A stretch of DNA of 10,178 bases from Erysipelotrichaceae bacterium (lineage in GTDB: Bacteria > Bacillota_I > Bacilli_A > Erysipelotrichales > Erysipelotrichaceae), in contig JAEDOA010000050.1 of the NCBI GenBank assembly GCA_016302195.1, positions 1 through 10,178 of the forward strand, in the 5' to 3' direction. The position numbers were made by a program, and so were the translations under genes. This document shows, in pieces, positions 1-7,550 of the stretch. The notes below the pieces were generated by a model. The model did not search any database. It saw only the letters and a program-made list of their open reading frames with translations, and had not been told where the DNA came from. Each line of letters opens with the position of its first letter. Positions within the stretch are counted from its first letter, which is position 1.

Positions 1-11
1 AGGAGCACTTT

Positions 12-635
12 ATGGATTTAAAGAGAATAGGTGGTTTTATTGCGAAAAAAAGGATTGAGAAAGGTTTAACGCAAAAACAGCTTTCCGATTTACTGATGGT
101 TAGTGATAAAACTATTTCGAAGTGGGAATGCGGCAGAGGTATGGCGGAAGTTTCTCTCTTGCTGCCTTTGTGTGAAATATTAGGTATTACAGTTAACGAA
201 CTGTTATCAGCAGAGGAATTAGATGACAAATATGAAAAGAAGGCAGAAGAAAATATGTTAGAGTTGATAAAAGAAAAAGAAAATATAAAACTAAGCAATC
301 GTAAATTAATGCTCTGGCAGGTTATTTCAATTACCTTATCAATTGTTATTTGGGCGGTGTTATTTTTAGACAGTAATGTTTATCATTTTGGCGATGATAT
401 TACCCCATTAACTATGTATTATTTGTTGTTTGGCTTCATATTTATTTATGCAACAGTTTCGCTAATTGGTTTTGGATTGCTTAATAGACATAGTGAGATG
501 CTAAATGCTTCTTTAGCATTTGCTTGCTTGGCTTGTTTAGCAATATGTTTAATAAAGCATACTTACTGGTTGCTTGTTTTAGCAGTAATCGGATTGTTGT
601 TGATATTTTTGATAAATGTGGTGTGTAGCAGGTAA
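12..635 (+). CDS. XRE-family HTH transcriptional regulator with C-terminal membrane domain
   Basis: This is probably a membrane-anchored DNA-binding regulator. Residues about 6-60 form a Cro/C1-type helix-turn-helix: the stretch GLTQKQLSDLLMVSDKTISK at 18-37, then WE, is the classic recognition pattern. A charged, helical linker rich in Lys and Glu covers about 70-97. Four hydrophobic segments follow at about 100-119, 134-157, 163-182 and 184-205. An AGGAG ribosome binding site at 1-5 lies six bases before the ATG, so the start is secure although the promoter lies outside the window. HTH proteins with such tails are common in Bacillota and are often stress or membrane-linked regulators; the target here is unknown. 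No terminator separates it from the ABC operon, but that operon has its own strong promoter, so a regulatory link is only possible. Confidence 0.85.
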   Translation: MDLKRIGGFIAKKRIEKGLTQKQLSDLLMVSDKTISKWECGRGMAEVSLLLPLCEILGITVNELLSAEELDDKYEKKAEENMLELIKEKENIKLSNRKLMLWQVISITLSIVIWAVLFLDSNVYHFGDDITPLTMYYLLFGFIFIYATVSLIGFGLLNRHSEMLNASLAFACLACLAICLIKHTYWLLVLAVIGLLLIFLINVVCSR

Positions 636-666
636 AGAATTTGTAAAGAATAAGCAAAATCCATGA

Positions 667-695
667 TTGAAAAGTAAAGCGCTTTCAACTATAAT
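667..695 (+). promoter_or_regulatory. Strong sigma-A type promoter of the ABC importer operon
   Basis: TTGAAA at 667-672 and TATAAT at 690-695 are separated by exactly 17 bases, a near-consensus housekeeping promoter. Transcription should start near 702, leaving a leader of about 50 bases before the lipoprotein start at 752. The spacer contains the palindrome described separately at 674-687. Confidence 0.8.
674..687 (+). promoter_or_regulatory. cre-like (CcpA/LacI-family) operator inside the promoter spacer
   Basis: The sequence GTAAAGCGCTTTCA contains the perfect palindrome AAAGCGCTTT (676-685). It matches the cre pattern TGWNANCGNTNWCA at every fixed position except the first two, where TG is replaced by GT. 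Lying between -35 and -10, a bound CcpA or LacI-family protein would block polymerase, so repression is the expected effect. The match is seen directly; the identity of the binding protein is inferred. Confidence 0.55.
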
Positions 696-710
696 GGATA
701 TAGTTAATAA

Positions 711-725
711 GGATAATTTTTATCC
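711..725 (+). promoter_or_regulatory. Fur-box-like 7-1-7 inverted repeat in the leader
   Basis: GGATAATTTTTATCC is a near-perfect 7-1-7 inverted repeat just downstream of the predicted transcription start. Against the Bacillus Fur box TGATAATNATTATCA it matches 11 of 14 fixed positions. It could be an operator for Fur or a relative, and would fit an iron-type importer. It could equally be a small RNA hairpin (six base pairs, three-base loop) stabilising the leader. A second inverted pair, ATGGATA at 694-700 and TATCCAT at 721-727, overlaps it. Confidence 0.35.
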
Positions 726-751
726 ATAAAATGAAAGAAGGAGAAAACATT

Positions 752-2074
752 ATGAAAAAATTATTGGCTGTCTTATTGGCAGTGTTGATGGTTGTTTCAA
801 TGGTTGGTTGTACACCAAAAGAAACTGTTGAACAATCGGAAGTTCAAAAGATCATTGCTGAAGCTCAGAACATGACTCTTGAAGAATTGGCTAAAAAAGC
901 TATTGAAGAATCAAATGGAGCAACAGTATATGGCGTTGGTAACTCTAGCCGTGGTAAGACTGCTTTACCATTATTCATTTCTTATCTTCAAACTTTAGAT
1001 TCATCTTATACTCTAAACTTTGAATGGCAGCAGCCTAAGAATAACAAAATCTTTGACCAGTTAACTGCTGATTCATTAAAAGATAAGGGAACTTATTTTA
1101 TGACTTTAATCCAGGATGGAAATCAGATTGAATCAAAGATGGTTCAGACTGGTGTTCTAGACACTTTCATTCCAAAAGAGTGGGCAGATGCAAATAATAC
1201 AACTGCTGCAGAATATAAAGGATATTTACCACTACAGACATTGAATAAGGTATTCATGTACAACTGCACTGGTGATAAAACTTACGATAACTGCTGGGAT
1301 TTCGTTGCTGAAGGTGAACATGGCTTATACATGGATATTGACTCAGAAATCGTTGGTAAAAACTTCTTATACATGTTAACAAATGAAAAATATGCAACAA
1401 TGTTAAAAGAAGCTTATGAAGCATTACCAGAAGCTGAAAAGGGCTATTTCAAAACTGTTATTGATGCTATGGAATCTGAAGCTAAGGATTTAGGCTTAGG
1501 AGATAATGGCAAGTATGGTTTAGCATGGATTAAACTATGGGTTGAAAGCTATAATGCTCAAACAGATGATGGACCTATTTGTAATGAATTAGTTAAATCA
1601 AGTGCAACAGACCAGTTTGGTTTGTTAGTATATTCAAAATTACGTTCAGTAGAAGAAACAGATACTTCTTCAAAGAACAACATTAAGATTGCTGCTTATG
1701 AAGATGGCTATCAAGGTATCGGTGGTTACGGTTATTGTCATTACTTATTTGTTACTGACAACTCACCATATCCTTGGACTGCATGTGCATTCATCGCTTA
1801 TATGACTACTACTGTTGATGGATTCAGCGCTTGGGGTAAAGACATGGGTGGATATTCTTCTAACCCAACAGTATTGCAGGCAAATGAAGAAAAATACAAT
1901 CACTCTACTGGCGGTTATGTTGATGGTGTTGATGTTTATCCAGCAAAGGATGACCGTGGCTATCAATGGTGGTTGAATGAAGGCAAACTAGTAGTTGAAG
2001 ATCCTGAATACTGTTCTTCTGTAGCATTTACAGTAGGTTCATGGTTGGAATTACTAACAAAATATAAAGGATAA
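752..2074 (+). CDS. ABC transporter solute-binding lipoprotein
   Basis: This 440-residue protein captures the substrate outside the membrane and hands it to the permease encoded next. It starts MKKLLAVLLAVLMVVSMVGC: a lipoprotein signal peptide whose lipobox MVGC gives a lipid-anchored Cys at residue 20. An upstream in-frame ATG at 731 is rejected because the ribosome binding site GAAGGAG (737-743) lies inside that extension and is correctly spaced for 752. The mature protein has the length and mixed alpha/beta look of periplasmic-binding-protein type II proteins, with many aromatic residues (for example the WW near the C-terminus). The partner permease is of the fused FbpB type used for ferric iron and some organic anions. 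The ligand cannot be read from the sequence. A terminator follows directly, which should give more binding protein than membrane parts. Confidence 0.85.
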   Translation: MKKLLAVLLAVLMVVSMVGCTPKETVEQSEVQKIIAEAQNMTLEELAKKAIEESNGATVYGVGNSSRGKTALPLFISYLQTLDSSYTLNFEWQQPKNNKIFDQLTADSLKDKGTYFMTLIQDGNQIESKMVQTGVLDTFIPKEWADANNTTAAEYKGYLPLQTLNKVFMYNCTGDKTYDNCWDFVAEGEHGLYMDIDSEIVGKNFLYMLTNEKYATMLKEAYEALPEAEKGYFKTVIDAMESEAKDLGLGDNGKYGLAWIKLWVESYNAQTDDGPICNELVKSSATDQFGLLVYSKLRSVEETDTSSKNNIKIAAYEDGYQGIGGYGYCHYLFVTDNSPYPWTACAFIAYMTTTVDGFSAWGKDMGGYSSNPTVLQANEEKYNHSTGGYVDGVDVYPAKDDRGYQWWLNEGKLVVEDPEYCSSVAFTVGSWLELLTKYKG

Positions 2075-2110
2075 TATAGATAATTCTTTATCATTACTAA
2101 TTTGATTTAG

Positions 2111-2152
2111 AAAATGCCCTTGGAGTGCATAATTCTTCAAGGGCATTTGTTC
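2111..2152 (+). terminator. Intrinsic terminator/attenuator between binding protein and permease
   Basis: AAATGCCCTTG (2112-2122) pairs perfectly with CAAGGGCATTT (2138-2148). Three more pairs extend the stem inward, leaving a loop of about nine bases, and a broken T-tract follows. No convincing promoter is seen between it and the permease at 2169, so it probably acts as a partial terminator and 3' stabiliser, setting a high ratio of binding protein to permease. Confidence 0.8.
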
Positions 2153-2168
2153 TAATAGAGAGGATTTT

Positions 2169-3977
2169 ATGAAAAGTTCAACTAAAGTAAAAATTAATAA
2201 TATAAAAACTTTCTTCAGTAAACCTCATAATGTTATTCTGGTATTGATGGGTATAGTTCTTACAATAACAACGGTTGCTCCTATTGTGGCAATCGTTCAG
2301 GATACTTTTAAAATCCATCCAGGTACAATAGACCAGTATTTGACCAATAAGGCAGAAGGATATACCTTAATCAACTATATTGATTTATTTACTAGCCCAT
2401 TAGCTAAGACCAATTTGTGGGATCCACTGATGAATACTGTTTATTTAGCTATTGGGACTTGTGTAGTTGCCATATTATATGGAGGGGTTTTTGCGTATCT
2501 GGTTACAAGAACCAATATGTCATGCAAGAAGTATTTAAGTTCAATATTCATTTTCCCTTATATTATGCCTCAATGGACTTTAGCCGTTGTTTGGCAGAAT
2601 TTATTCAATTCCAATGCGGTTACGGGAACTTCCAATGGATTATTAGCTTCCCTATTTGGCATTAATATGCCTATCTGGTGGTGTAAGGGATTATTCCCTT
2701 CAATTGTCGTATTGGGTTTACACTATGCTCCGTTTGCTTATATCTTAATTGGTGGTATTTTCAAAAATATGGATGCTAATTTGGAAGAGGCAGCTACTAT
2801 TTTGGATACACCTCCATCAAAAATATTGACTCGAGTAACTTTGCCAATGGTAAAACCAGCGATTTTATCAACCATCTTGTTGGTTGTTGGCGGTGCTATG
2901 GGCTCTTATCCAGTTCCGCATTATCTTTCGTTAGCTACTTTATCAACTAAGTATGTTTCAATGAATGATAAATATACTGGTGAGGCAAGTATTCTAGCAA
3001 TTATCATGATGTTATTTGGCGTAGCTATCATGTTATTAAATCAGCTCTCATTGCACTCAAGGAAGAACTATACAACTGTAACTGGAAAATCAGGGCAGAT
3101 TTCAAAGGTTAATCTTGGTAAGGCAGGTAAGAATATTGTGGCAGTATTGTTTATTGTCTTAACGTTCTTTACAAGTATTTATCCTATCATCTCATTTGCC
3201 TTTGAGACCTTCTTGCCAAATCCAGGCGATTACAGTTTCCTATATACTTTAAATCCTAACAATTTAACCACAAAATGGTGGCTAACTAAGGAGAATATTA
3301 CTGAAAATGGCTTATATGGCCAACAGGGAATTCTATATAATGGTATGATATGGAAGGCATATAAAGGGACTATTTTAGTAGCTGTATCCTGCTGTTTGAT
3401 CGCTGGAACTATAGGTACTTTAATTGGTTATGCTGTTAGTAAGGAAAGAAGAAGTAAATTTGCCTCTTATGTAAATTCGATAGCCTTTTTACCATATCTA
3501 ATGCCTTCTATTGCGGTTGGTGTAGCATATTTTATTCTATTTTCAAACAAGTCGATTAATCTATTTAATACATATACTGCTCTTATTATTGTAGGCACGA
3601 TAAAGTATATTCCATTCGCTTCACGTAGTGCATTGAATTCGATGTTACAATTATCAGGAGAGATAGAGGAATCTGCGATGATTTTAAATATTGGCTGGTT
3701 TAAAAGAATGACTAAAATTATTATTCCAATTCAAAAATCGAGCATTATTTCCGGATATCTATTGCCGTTTATGACCTGCTTAAGGGAACTGAGCTTGTTT
3801 ATGCTGTTGTGTACACAAGGATTTATCTTATCAACAACCCTTGATTACTTCGATGAAATGGGCTTATATGCTTTCTCAAGTGGTATTAACTTAATTTTGA
3901 TTGTAACATTACTGATTTCAAATGCGATTATTAACAAGATTACAGGTGCAAGTTTAGATGAAGGAATAGGAGGATAA
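2169..3977 (+). CDS. ABC transporter permease, fused double (FbpB/ThiP-like)
   Basis: This 602-residue integral membrane protein forms the translocation channel. It contains two MetI-like permease halves in one chain, as in ferric-iron FbpB and thiamine ThiP proteins, so a single gene supplies both membrane subunits. Each half has the EAA loop that docks the ATPase: EEAATILDTPPSKILTRVTL (206-225), and EESAMILNIGWFKRMTKIII (500-519) followed by P520. Hydrophobic segments occur near 22-44, 90-112, 124-145, 178-198, 230-250 and 274-292 in the first half, and near 321-345, 399-421, 435-458, 468-488, 527-550 and 572-590 in the second. An extracellular-looking insertion rich in Asn, Trp and Gly covers about 350-395. 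An AGAGAGGA ribosome binding site (2157-2164) precedes the ATG. The stop is three bases before the ATPase gene, with that gene's AGGAGG inside the last codons. Confidence 0.9.
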   Translation: MKSSTKVKINNIKTFFSKPHNVILVLMGIVLTITTVAPIVAIVQDTFKIHPGTIDQYLTNKAEGYTLINYIDLFTSPLAKTNLWDPLMNTVYLAIGTCVVAILYGGVFAYLVTRTNMSCKKYLSSIFIFPYIMPQWTLAVVWQNLFNSNAVTGTSNGLLASLFGINMPIWWCKGLFPSIVVLGLHYAPFAYILIGGIFKNMDANLEEAATILDTPPSKILTRVTLPMVKPAILSTILLVVGGAMGSYPVPHYLSLATLSTKYVSMNDKYTGEASILAIIMMLFGVAIMLLNQLSLHSRKNYTTVTGKSGQISKVNLGKAGKNIVAVLFIVLTFFTSIYPIISFAFETFLPNPGDYSFLYTLNPNNLTTKWWLTKENITENGLYGQQGILYNGMIWKAYKGTILVAVSCCLIAGTIGTLIGYAVSKERRSKFASYVNSIAFLPYLMPSIAVGVAYFILFSNKSINLFNTYTALIIVGTIKYIPFASRSALNSMLQLSGEIEESAMILNIGWFKRMTKIIIPIQKSSIISGYLLPFMTCLRELSLFMLLCTQGFILSTTLDYFDEMGLYAFSSGINLILIVTLLISNAIINKITGASLDEGIGG

Positions 3978-3980
3978 ATT

Positions 3981-5621
3981 ATGCCAAGAATTGAATTATC
4001 ACACATCAGCAAACGCTGGGATAAATTCTACGCTGTTGATGATTTAAATCTAGTTATCGAAGATAATGCGTTTGTTACTCTGCTTGGCCCTTCAGGCTGT
4101 GGTAAAACAACCACTCTAAGAATGATTGCGGGACTTGAAACACCAACTAGCGGCAGAATAACAATAGGAGATAGAGTTGTCTTTGATTCAGAGCAGGGGA
4201 TTAATATACCAGCAAACAAAAGAAAAGTTGGATTCTTATTTCAAAACTACGCTTTATGGCCAAACATGACAGTTTATGAAAATATTTCCTTCGGTTTGAC
4301 CAATGTAAAGGAAGAAATGGATAAGATTGACTTTGACGTTAGAGAAAAACAGACATTAATTGAAATACTAAAGAAGCCAATTGATGTAGTAAAAACTATC
4401 AAAGAATGTTATGACAAAAAAGGAAAACTGGATAATAAAAAAGTCCTTGTAAAACTGATTGATAGATATAGTATTTCTCAATATACTGCTAAAAAGTTGT
4501 TTGAGATGGGTCTTTACAAAACTGATGACTACGATTCAAAAGCAAAAACAGAAAGTGACAAGCTTGAAAAAGAAATTGTTTCTATAAAGGAAAAACTTGC
4601 TAAAACAGGTTATAGCTTGGATGAAAATGCCGTTTACTTAAAAGATGGTCAAAAGGTTAGAACTGTCCGTAAATACAGTAAGGAAGAAATAGATTTAATC
4701 GTTAGAAGAGTATCTCGTATTGTAAAAATAGGCATGTTCATGGACCGCTATCCAGCTGAATTATCAGGAGGTCAACAGCAGCGTGTCGCAATCGCTAGAA
4801 CACTAGCTCCAGAGCCAACGGTATTATTTATGGATGAACCATTAAGTAATCTAGATGCTAAATTAAGACTTGAGATGCGTTCAGAGTTGCAGCGACTACA
4901 TATGGAAACTGGTTCAACATTTGTTTATGTAACACATGATCAGATGGAAGCTATGACATTAGCTACTAAAATATGTTTGATTGACAATGGGGTATTGCAA
5001 CAATATGATGCACCACTTGATGTATACAATAAGCCAAACAATCTATTTGTTGCTGATTTCGTTGGTAATCCAGCTGTCAATTTCGTTGACGCCAAGGGCA
5101 GCCAAAGAGAAGATGGAACAATTGATTTGACAATTTTCTCTGATACAAAAATCAACTTTAGATTTAATGAGCCAGTTGAATTAGAACAATGGTACAAAAA
5201 TCAGAACGAGCTTGCTGTACAGGCGAAACAGCTTGAAATTGAAAAATCAAAAACTAAAGGATATGTTGAAAAGAGCAATAAGGAAACGCCATTTAACTAT
5301 CATGTTCCATTAGTTGATGAAATAGAGGATTTAGATGATGAAGTAGAGAATACAATGGAAGACTTCGTTATTGGCATCAGACCTGAATTTGTTGAAATAA
5401 ATGATGATGGTAGAATAACTGCTGAAGTATATTCATCAATGCCTACAGGTATGGAAACAACAGTTAGAGTAAATGTTGGCAATTACCTGTTGACCTCTGT
5501 GATGTTTGGCGGGGTAATCTACACTTTAGGACAGAAGGTTAAAATTTCGCTCAATAGCAACAATGTCATGTTGTTTTCGAAAGTTAACGGCAAATTAATA
5601 GGTTTAGGTTCAGTTAAATAA
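3981..5621 (+). CDS. ABC transporter ATP-binding protein with large helical-domain insertion
   Basis: This ATPase powers the importer. It carries Walker A GPSGCGKT (36-43), Q-loop Gln88 in FQNYALWPNMT, signature LSGGQQQR (261-268), Walker B VLFMDEP (281-287, catalytic Glu286), a D-loop (SNLDAK) and switch His319, so it should be active. A C-terminal TOBE-like region (about 463-546) marks it as the MalK/PotA/FbpC type. It is unusual in size: 546 residues against about 350-370 for the family. Roughly 120 extra residues lie between Q-loop and signature (about 108-232), Lys- and Glu-rich and partly coiled-coil-like. A second charged, acidic stretch (about 396-460) interrupts the region before TOBE. 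The ribosome binding site AGGAGG (3968-3973) is strong, and translation is probably coupled to the permease. The reading frame is intact throughout, so the insertions are real. Confidence 0.92.
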   Translation: MPRIELSHISKRWDKFYAVDDLNLVIEDNAFVTLLGPSGCGKTTTLRMIAGLETPTSGRITIGDRVVFDSEQGINIPANKRKVGFLFQNYALWPNMTVYENISFGLTNVKEEMDKIDFDVREKQTLIEILKKPIDVVKTIKECYDKKGKLDNKKVLVKLIDRYSISQYTAKKLFEMGLYKTDDYDSKAKTESDKLEKEIVSIKEKLAKTGYSLDENAVYLKDGQKVRTVRKYSKEEIDLIVRRVSRIVKIGMFMDRYPAELSGGQQQRVAIARTLAPEPTVLFMDEPLSNLDAKLRLEMRSELQRLHMETGSTFVYVTHDQMEAMTLATKICLIDNGVLQQYDAPLDVYNKPNNLFVADFVGNPAVNFVDAKGSQREDGTIDLTIFSDTKINFRFNEPVELEQWYKNQNELAVQAKQLEIEKSKTKGYVEKSNKETPFNYHVPLVDEIEDLDDEVENTMEDFVIGIRPEFVEINDDGRITAEVYSSMPTGMETTVRVNVGNYLLTSVMFGGVIYTLGQKVKISLNSNNVMLFSKVNGKLIGLGSVK

Positions 5622-5624
5622 ATT

Positions 5625-6176
5625 ATGAAAATATTATTCGTTGATTCAACACTAAGAGAGAATTCACGTACATTATTTCTAGCCAAAAAGTATCTAGAAA
5701 AGCTTGATGGTCAAATCAATAGACTTATTTTAGCTGATAGCAAAGTTAAACCGCTGAATAAACAGTCTTTAGCTAAATATGGTCAAGATGTTGAAAACAA
5801 AGATTATAGCGATGAGATGTATGATTATGCCAAAGAGTTTTCTAATAGCGATATGGTAGTAATAGCGGCTCCATTTTACAATTTTAGCATTCCGGCTTTA
5901 CTACATGACTATCTTGAGATGGTATGCTCTCAAGGGGTTACTTTCGATTTAGATAGTAATGGAGATTATTATAGTCTTTGTAAAATCAAAAAATTAGTAT
6001 ACATAACTACTGCGGGTGGTTATATTCCACAACAAGATCATGGCTTTGGCTATATCAATCAGCTTTGTCAGCAGTTCTTTAAAATTAAGGATGTTGAATA
6101 TATTAAAGCAGATGGTATAGACTTAGTTGGTAATGATTGTGAAAAGATTTTAGCAGATGTGATAGATAAATTCTAA
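5625..6176 (+). CDS. Flavodoxin-fold NAD(P)H-dependent FMN oxidoreductase (AzoR/quinone reductase-like)
   Basis: This 183-residue protein has the flavodoxin-like fold of the NAD(P)H quinone reductase and azoreductase group. It opens with the phosphate-binding start MKILFVDSTLRENSRT, then shows APFYNFSIPALLHDYLE (82-98), matching the PMYNFNIP-type flavin loop of AzoR, and TTAGGYIP (128-135) at the second flavin contact. It should reduce flavins, quinones or related acceptors in the cytoplasm. It begins three bases after the ATPase stop and has no clear ribosome binding site, so it is probably translated by coupling. Its place as last gene of the operon suggests it acts on the imported compound, perhaps reducing a ferric or other oxidised substrate, but that is inference. 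Its terminator overlaps its 3' end. Confidence 0.82.
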   Translation: MKILFVDSTLRENSRTLFLAKKYLEKLDGQINRLILADSKVKPLNKQSLAKYGQDVENKDYSDEMYDYAKEFSNSDMVVIAAPFYNFSIPALLHDYLEMVCSQGVTFDLDSNGDYYSLCKIKKLVYITTAGGYIPQQDHGFGYINQLCQQFFKIKDVEYIKADGIDLVGNDCEKILADVIDKF

Positions 6177-6191
6177 AGCATCTGCTTTTTT
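6152..6191 (+). terminator. Intrinsic terminator of the ABC importer operon
   Basis: AGCAGATG (6152-6159) pairs with CATCTGCT (6179-6186), followed by a run of Ts to 6191. The left arm lies inside the last codons of the oxidoreductase gene, and the loop holds its stop codon. The loop is long (19 bases), so strength is uncertain. Confidence 0.6.
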
Positions 6192-6192
6192 C

Positions 6193-6232
6193 TTAATTAA
6201 ATCTTAACATGATACCTACTTTATTCTTAACA
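6193..6232 (+). repeat. Direct repeats of a CTTAACA motif upstream of the glycosyltransferase
   Basis: TCTTAACATGATA (6202-6214) and TCTTAACAATGATA (6225-6238) are direct repeats 23 bases apart. A partial copy, TTAATT, begins at 6193, 11 bases before the first TTAACA at 6204. The 11- and 23-base spacing puts the copies on one face of the helix. TTAACA repeats at about 11-base intervals are the pattern of PhoP boxes in Bacillus, so a response-regulator site is possible. Confidence 0.35.
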
Positions 6233-6249
6233 ATGATAATTCTTATAAT
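6221..6249 (+). promoter_or_regulatory. Probable promoter of the glycosyltransferase gene
   Basis: A perfect TATAAT lies at 6244-6249. The sequence at the matching -35 position (TTATTC, 6221-6226, 17-base spacing) is poor, which is typical of promoters that need an activator. The CTTAACA repeats overlap and precede this -35 region. The leader to the ATG at 6281 would be about 25 bases. Confidence 0.5.
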
Positions 6250-6280
6250 TCTATTGTGAAAAGAAAGAGCAGGTAAAAAG

Positions 6281-7549
6281 ATGGAAGCATTGAAGTGGAT
6301 AAATTATATTATTAGTATCATGTTTTTTGTATGTTATTTTTATCAATTAGTTTACATTCCCATAGTATGGCTATTTAATAATAGGAATAATAACAAGCAA
6401 ATAAAAAATAAACTAAATAGATACGCAGTATTAATTTGCGCTCGAAATGAGCAGGAAGTTATAGCTGATTTGATAGAAAGTATCCATGGTCAAACCTATC
6501 CTGGTGGACTAGTTGATATTTTTGTTATGGCTGACAATTGTGATGATAATACAGCTAAGGTATCTAAAGCATCTGGAGCTATTGTATATCAAAGATTTAA
6601 TAAAGTTGAAGTTGGCAAGGGATATGCCCTAAAAGCTTTAATGGATAGAATCAATAAAGACTATGGAAACGTTTATGATGGATATTTTGTTTTTGATGCA
6701 GATAATATATTAGAGAAGAACTATATCGAGAAAATGAATCAGTGTTTTAACCAGGGCAATCAAATAATAACCAGTTATCGAAACAGCAAGAACTATGGAG
6801 CTAACTGGATCAGTGCTGGCTATGGCTTGTGGTTTCTAAGAGAGAGCCGTTATTTGAATAATGCTAGAGAAATTATCCATTCCAGCTGTGCTGTATCAGG
6901 AACCGGATTTTTATTCTCAAAAGAAATTGCGCAAAAAATCAATGGCTGGTCTTATCATTGTTTAACTGAAGATATCGAATTTTCCATTGATCAGATCACT
7001 AAAGGTGAAAGAATTGCCTTTTGTAAAGAGGCGATACTATATGATGAGCAGCCAGTCAGCTTTATTCAATCAGTGAATCAAAGAATGCGCTGGTCAAAGG
7101 GCTATTTTCAGGTTTTGTCTTCTCACGGCATCGATTTAATTAAAGGAATATTTAAGGGAAATTTCTCTTGTTTTGACATGTTTATGAATATTGCACCCGC
7201 CTTTATATTATCGGCAATTTCACTGGTTTGTAATTCTATTATGTTATTTAAGTCTATTGCGACATTTACAAATATATCAGATGTGTTTATCTCAGTTGGT
7301 CAGTTTATTTTAAACATGTACTTAACCCTTTATGTAATAGGCTTAATAACCACAATTACCGAATGGAAGCAGATTCATACTACCAATTTTAAAAAGATTA
7401 TTTACACCTTTTCATTTCCAATTTTTATGTTTACTTATCTACCAATTTCCCTTATGGCTCTGTTCTGCAAGATAACCTGGAAGCCTATCAAACACTCATT
7501 CTCTTTAGATCGTATGAGCAAGGAAGGAATCTTTCTAGCAAAGAAATAA
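6281..7549 (+). CDS. Membrane glycosyltransferase, family 2 (processive type)
   Basis: This 422-residue enzyme probably adds sugars from a nucleotide-sugar donor to a cell-surface or lipid acceptor at the inner face of the membrane. It has one N-terminal membrane helix (about 8-32), a GT-A catalytic domain (about 47-275) and about three C-terminal membrane segments (302-323, 333-358, 374-398). The catalytic set is complete: ARNEQE (54-59) for the donor base, the metal-binding DAD (139-141), TED (229-231) carrying the probable catalytic Asp, and QRMRW (267-271). That Q-x-x-R-W motif marks the processive cellulose- and hyaluronan-synthase branch. Length and layout fit the many uncharacterised GT2 proteins of Bacillota; product and acceptor are not readable. 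The ribosome binding site is a modest AGG at 6271-6273. It lies behind its own promoter, so it is separate from the ABC operon. Confidence 0.88.
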   Translation: MEALKWINYIISIMFFVCYFYQLVYIPIVWLFNNRNNNKQIKNKLNRYAVLICARNEQEVIADLIESIHGQTYPGGLVDIFVMADNCDDNTAKVSKASGAIVYQRFNKVEVGKGYALKALMDRINKDYGNVYDGYFVFDADNILEKNYIEKMNQCFNQGNQIITSYRNSKNYGANWISAGYGLWFLRESRYLNNAREIIHSSCAVSGTGFLFSKEIAQKINGWSYHCLTEDIEFSIDQITKGERIAFCKEAILYDEQPVSFIQSVNQRMRWSKGYFQVLSSHGIDLIKGIFKGNFSCFDMFMNIAPAFILSAISLVCNSIMLFKSIATFTNISDVFISVGQFILNMYLTLYVIGLITTITEWKQIHTTNFKKIIYTFSFPIFMFTYLPISLMALFCKITWKPIKHSFSLDRMSKEGIFLAKK

Positions 7550-7550
7550 C

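Noticed and set aside
731..751. Upstream ATG giving a seven-residue longer lipoprotein
   Set aside because: The extension contains the ribosome binding site itself, and the signal peptide starts properly at the ATG at 752.
2417..2665. Second open frame inside the permease gene
   Set aside because: It overlaps the first permease domain in another frame, has no ribosome binding site, and its translation has no recognisable features.
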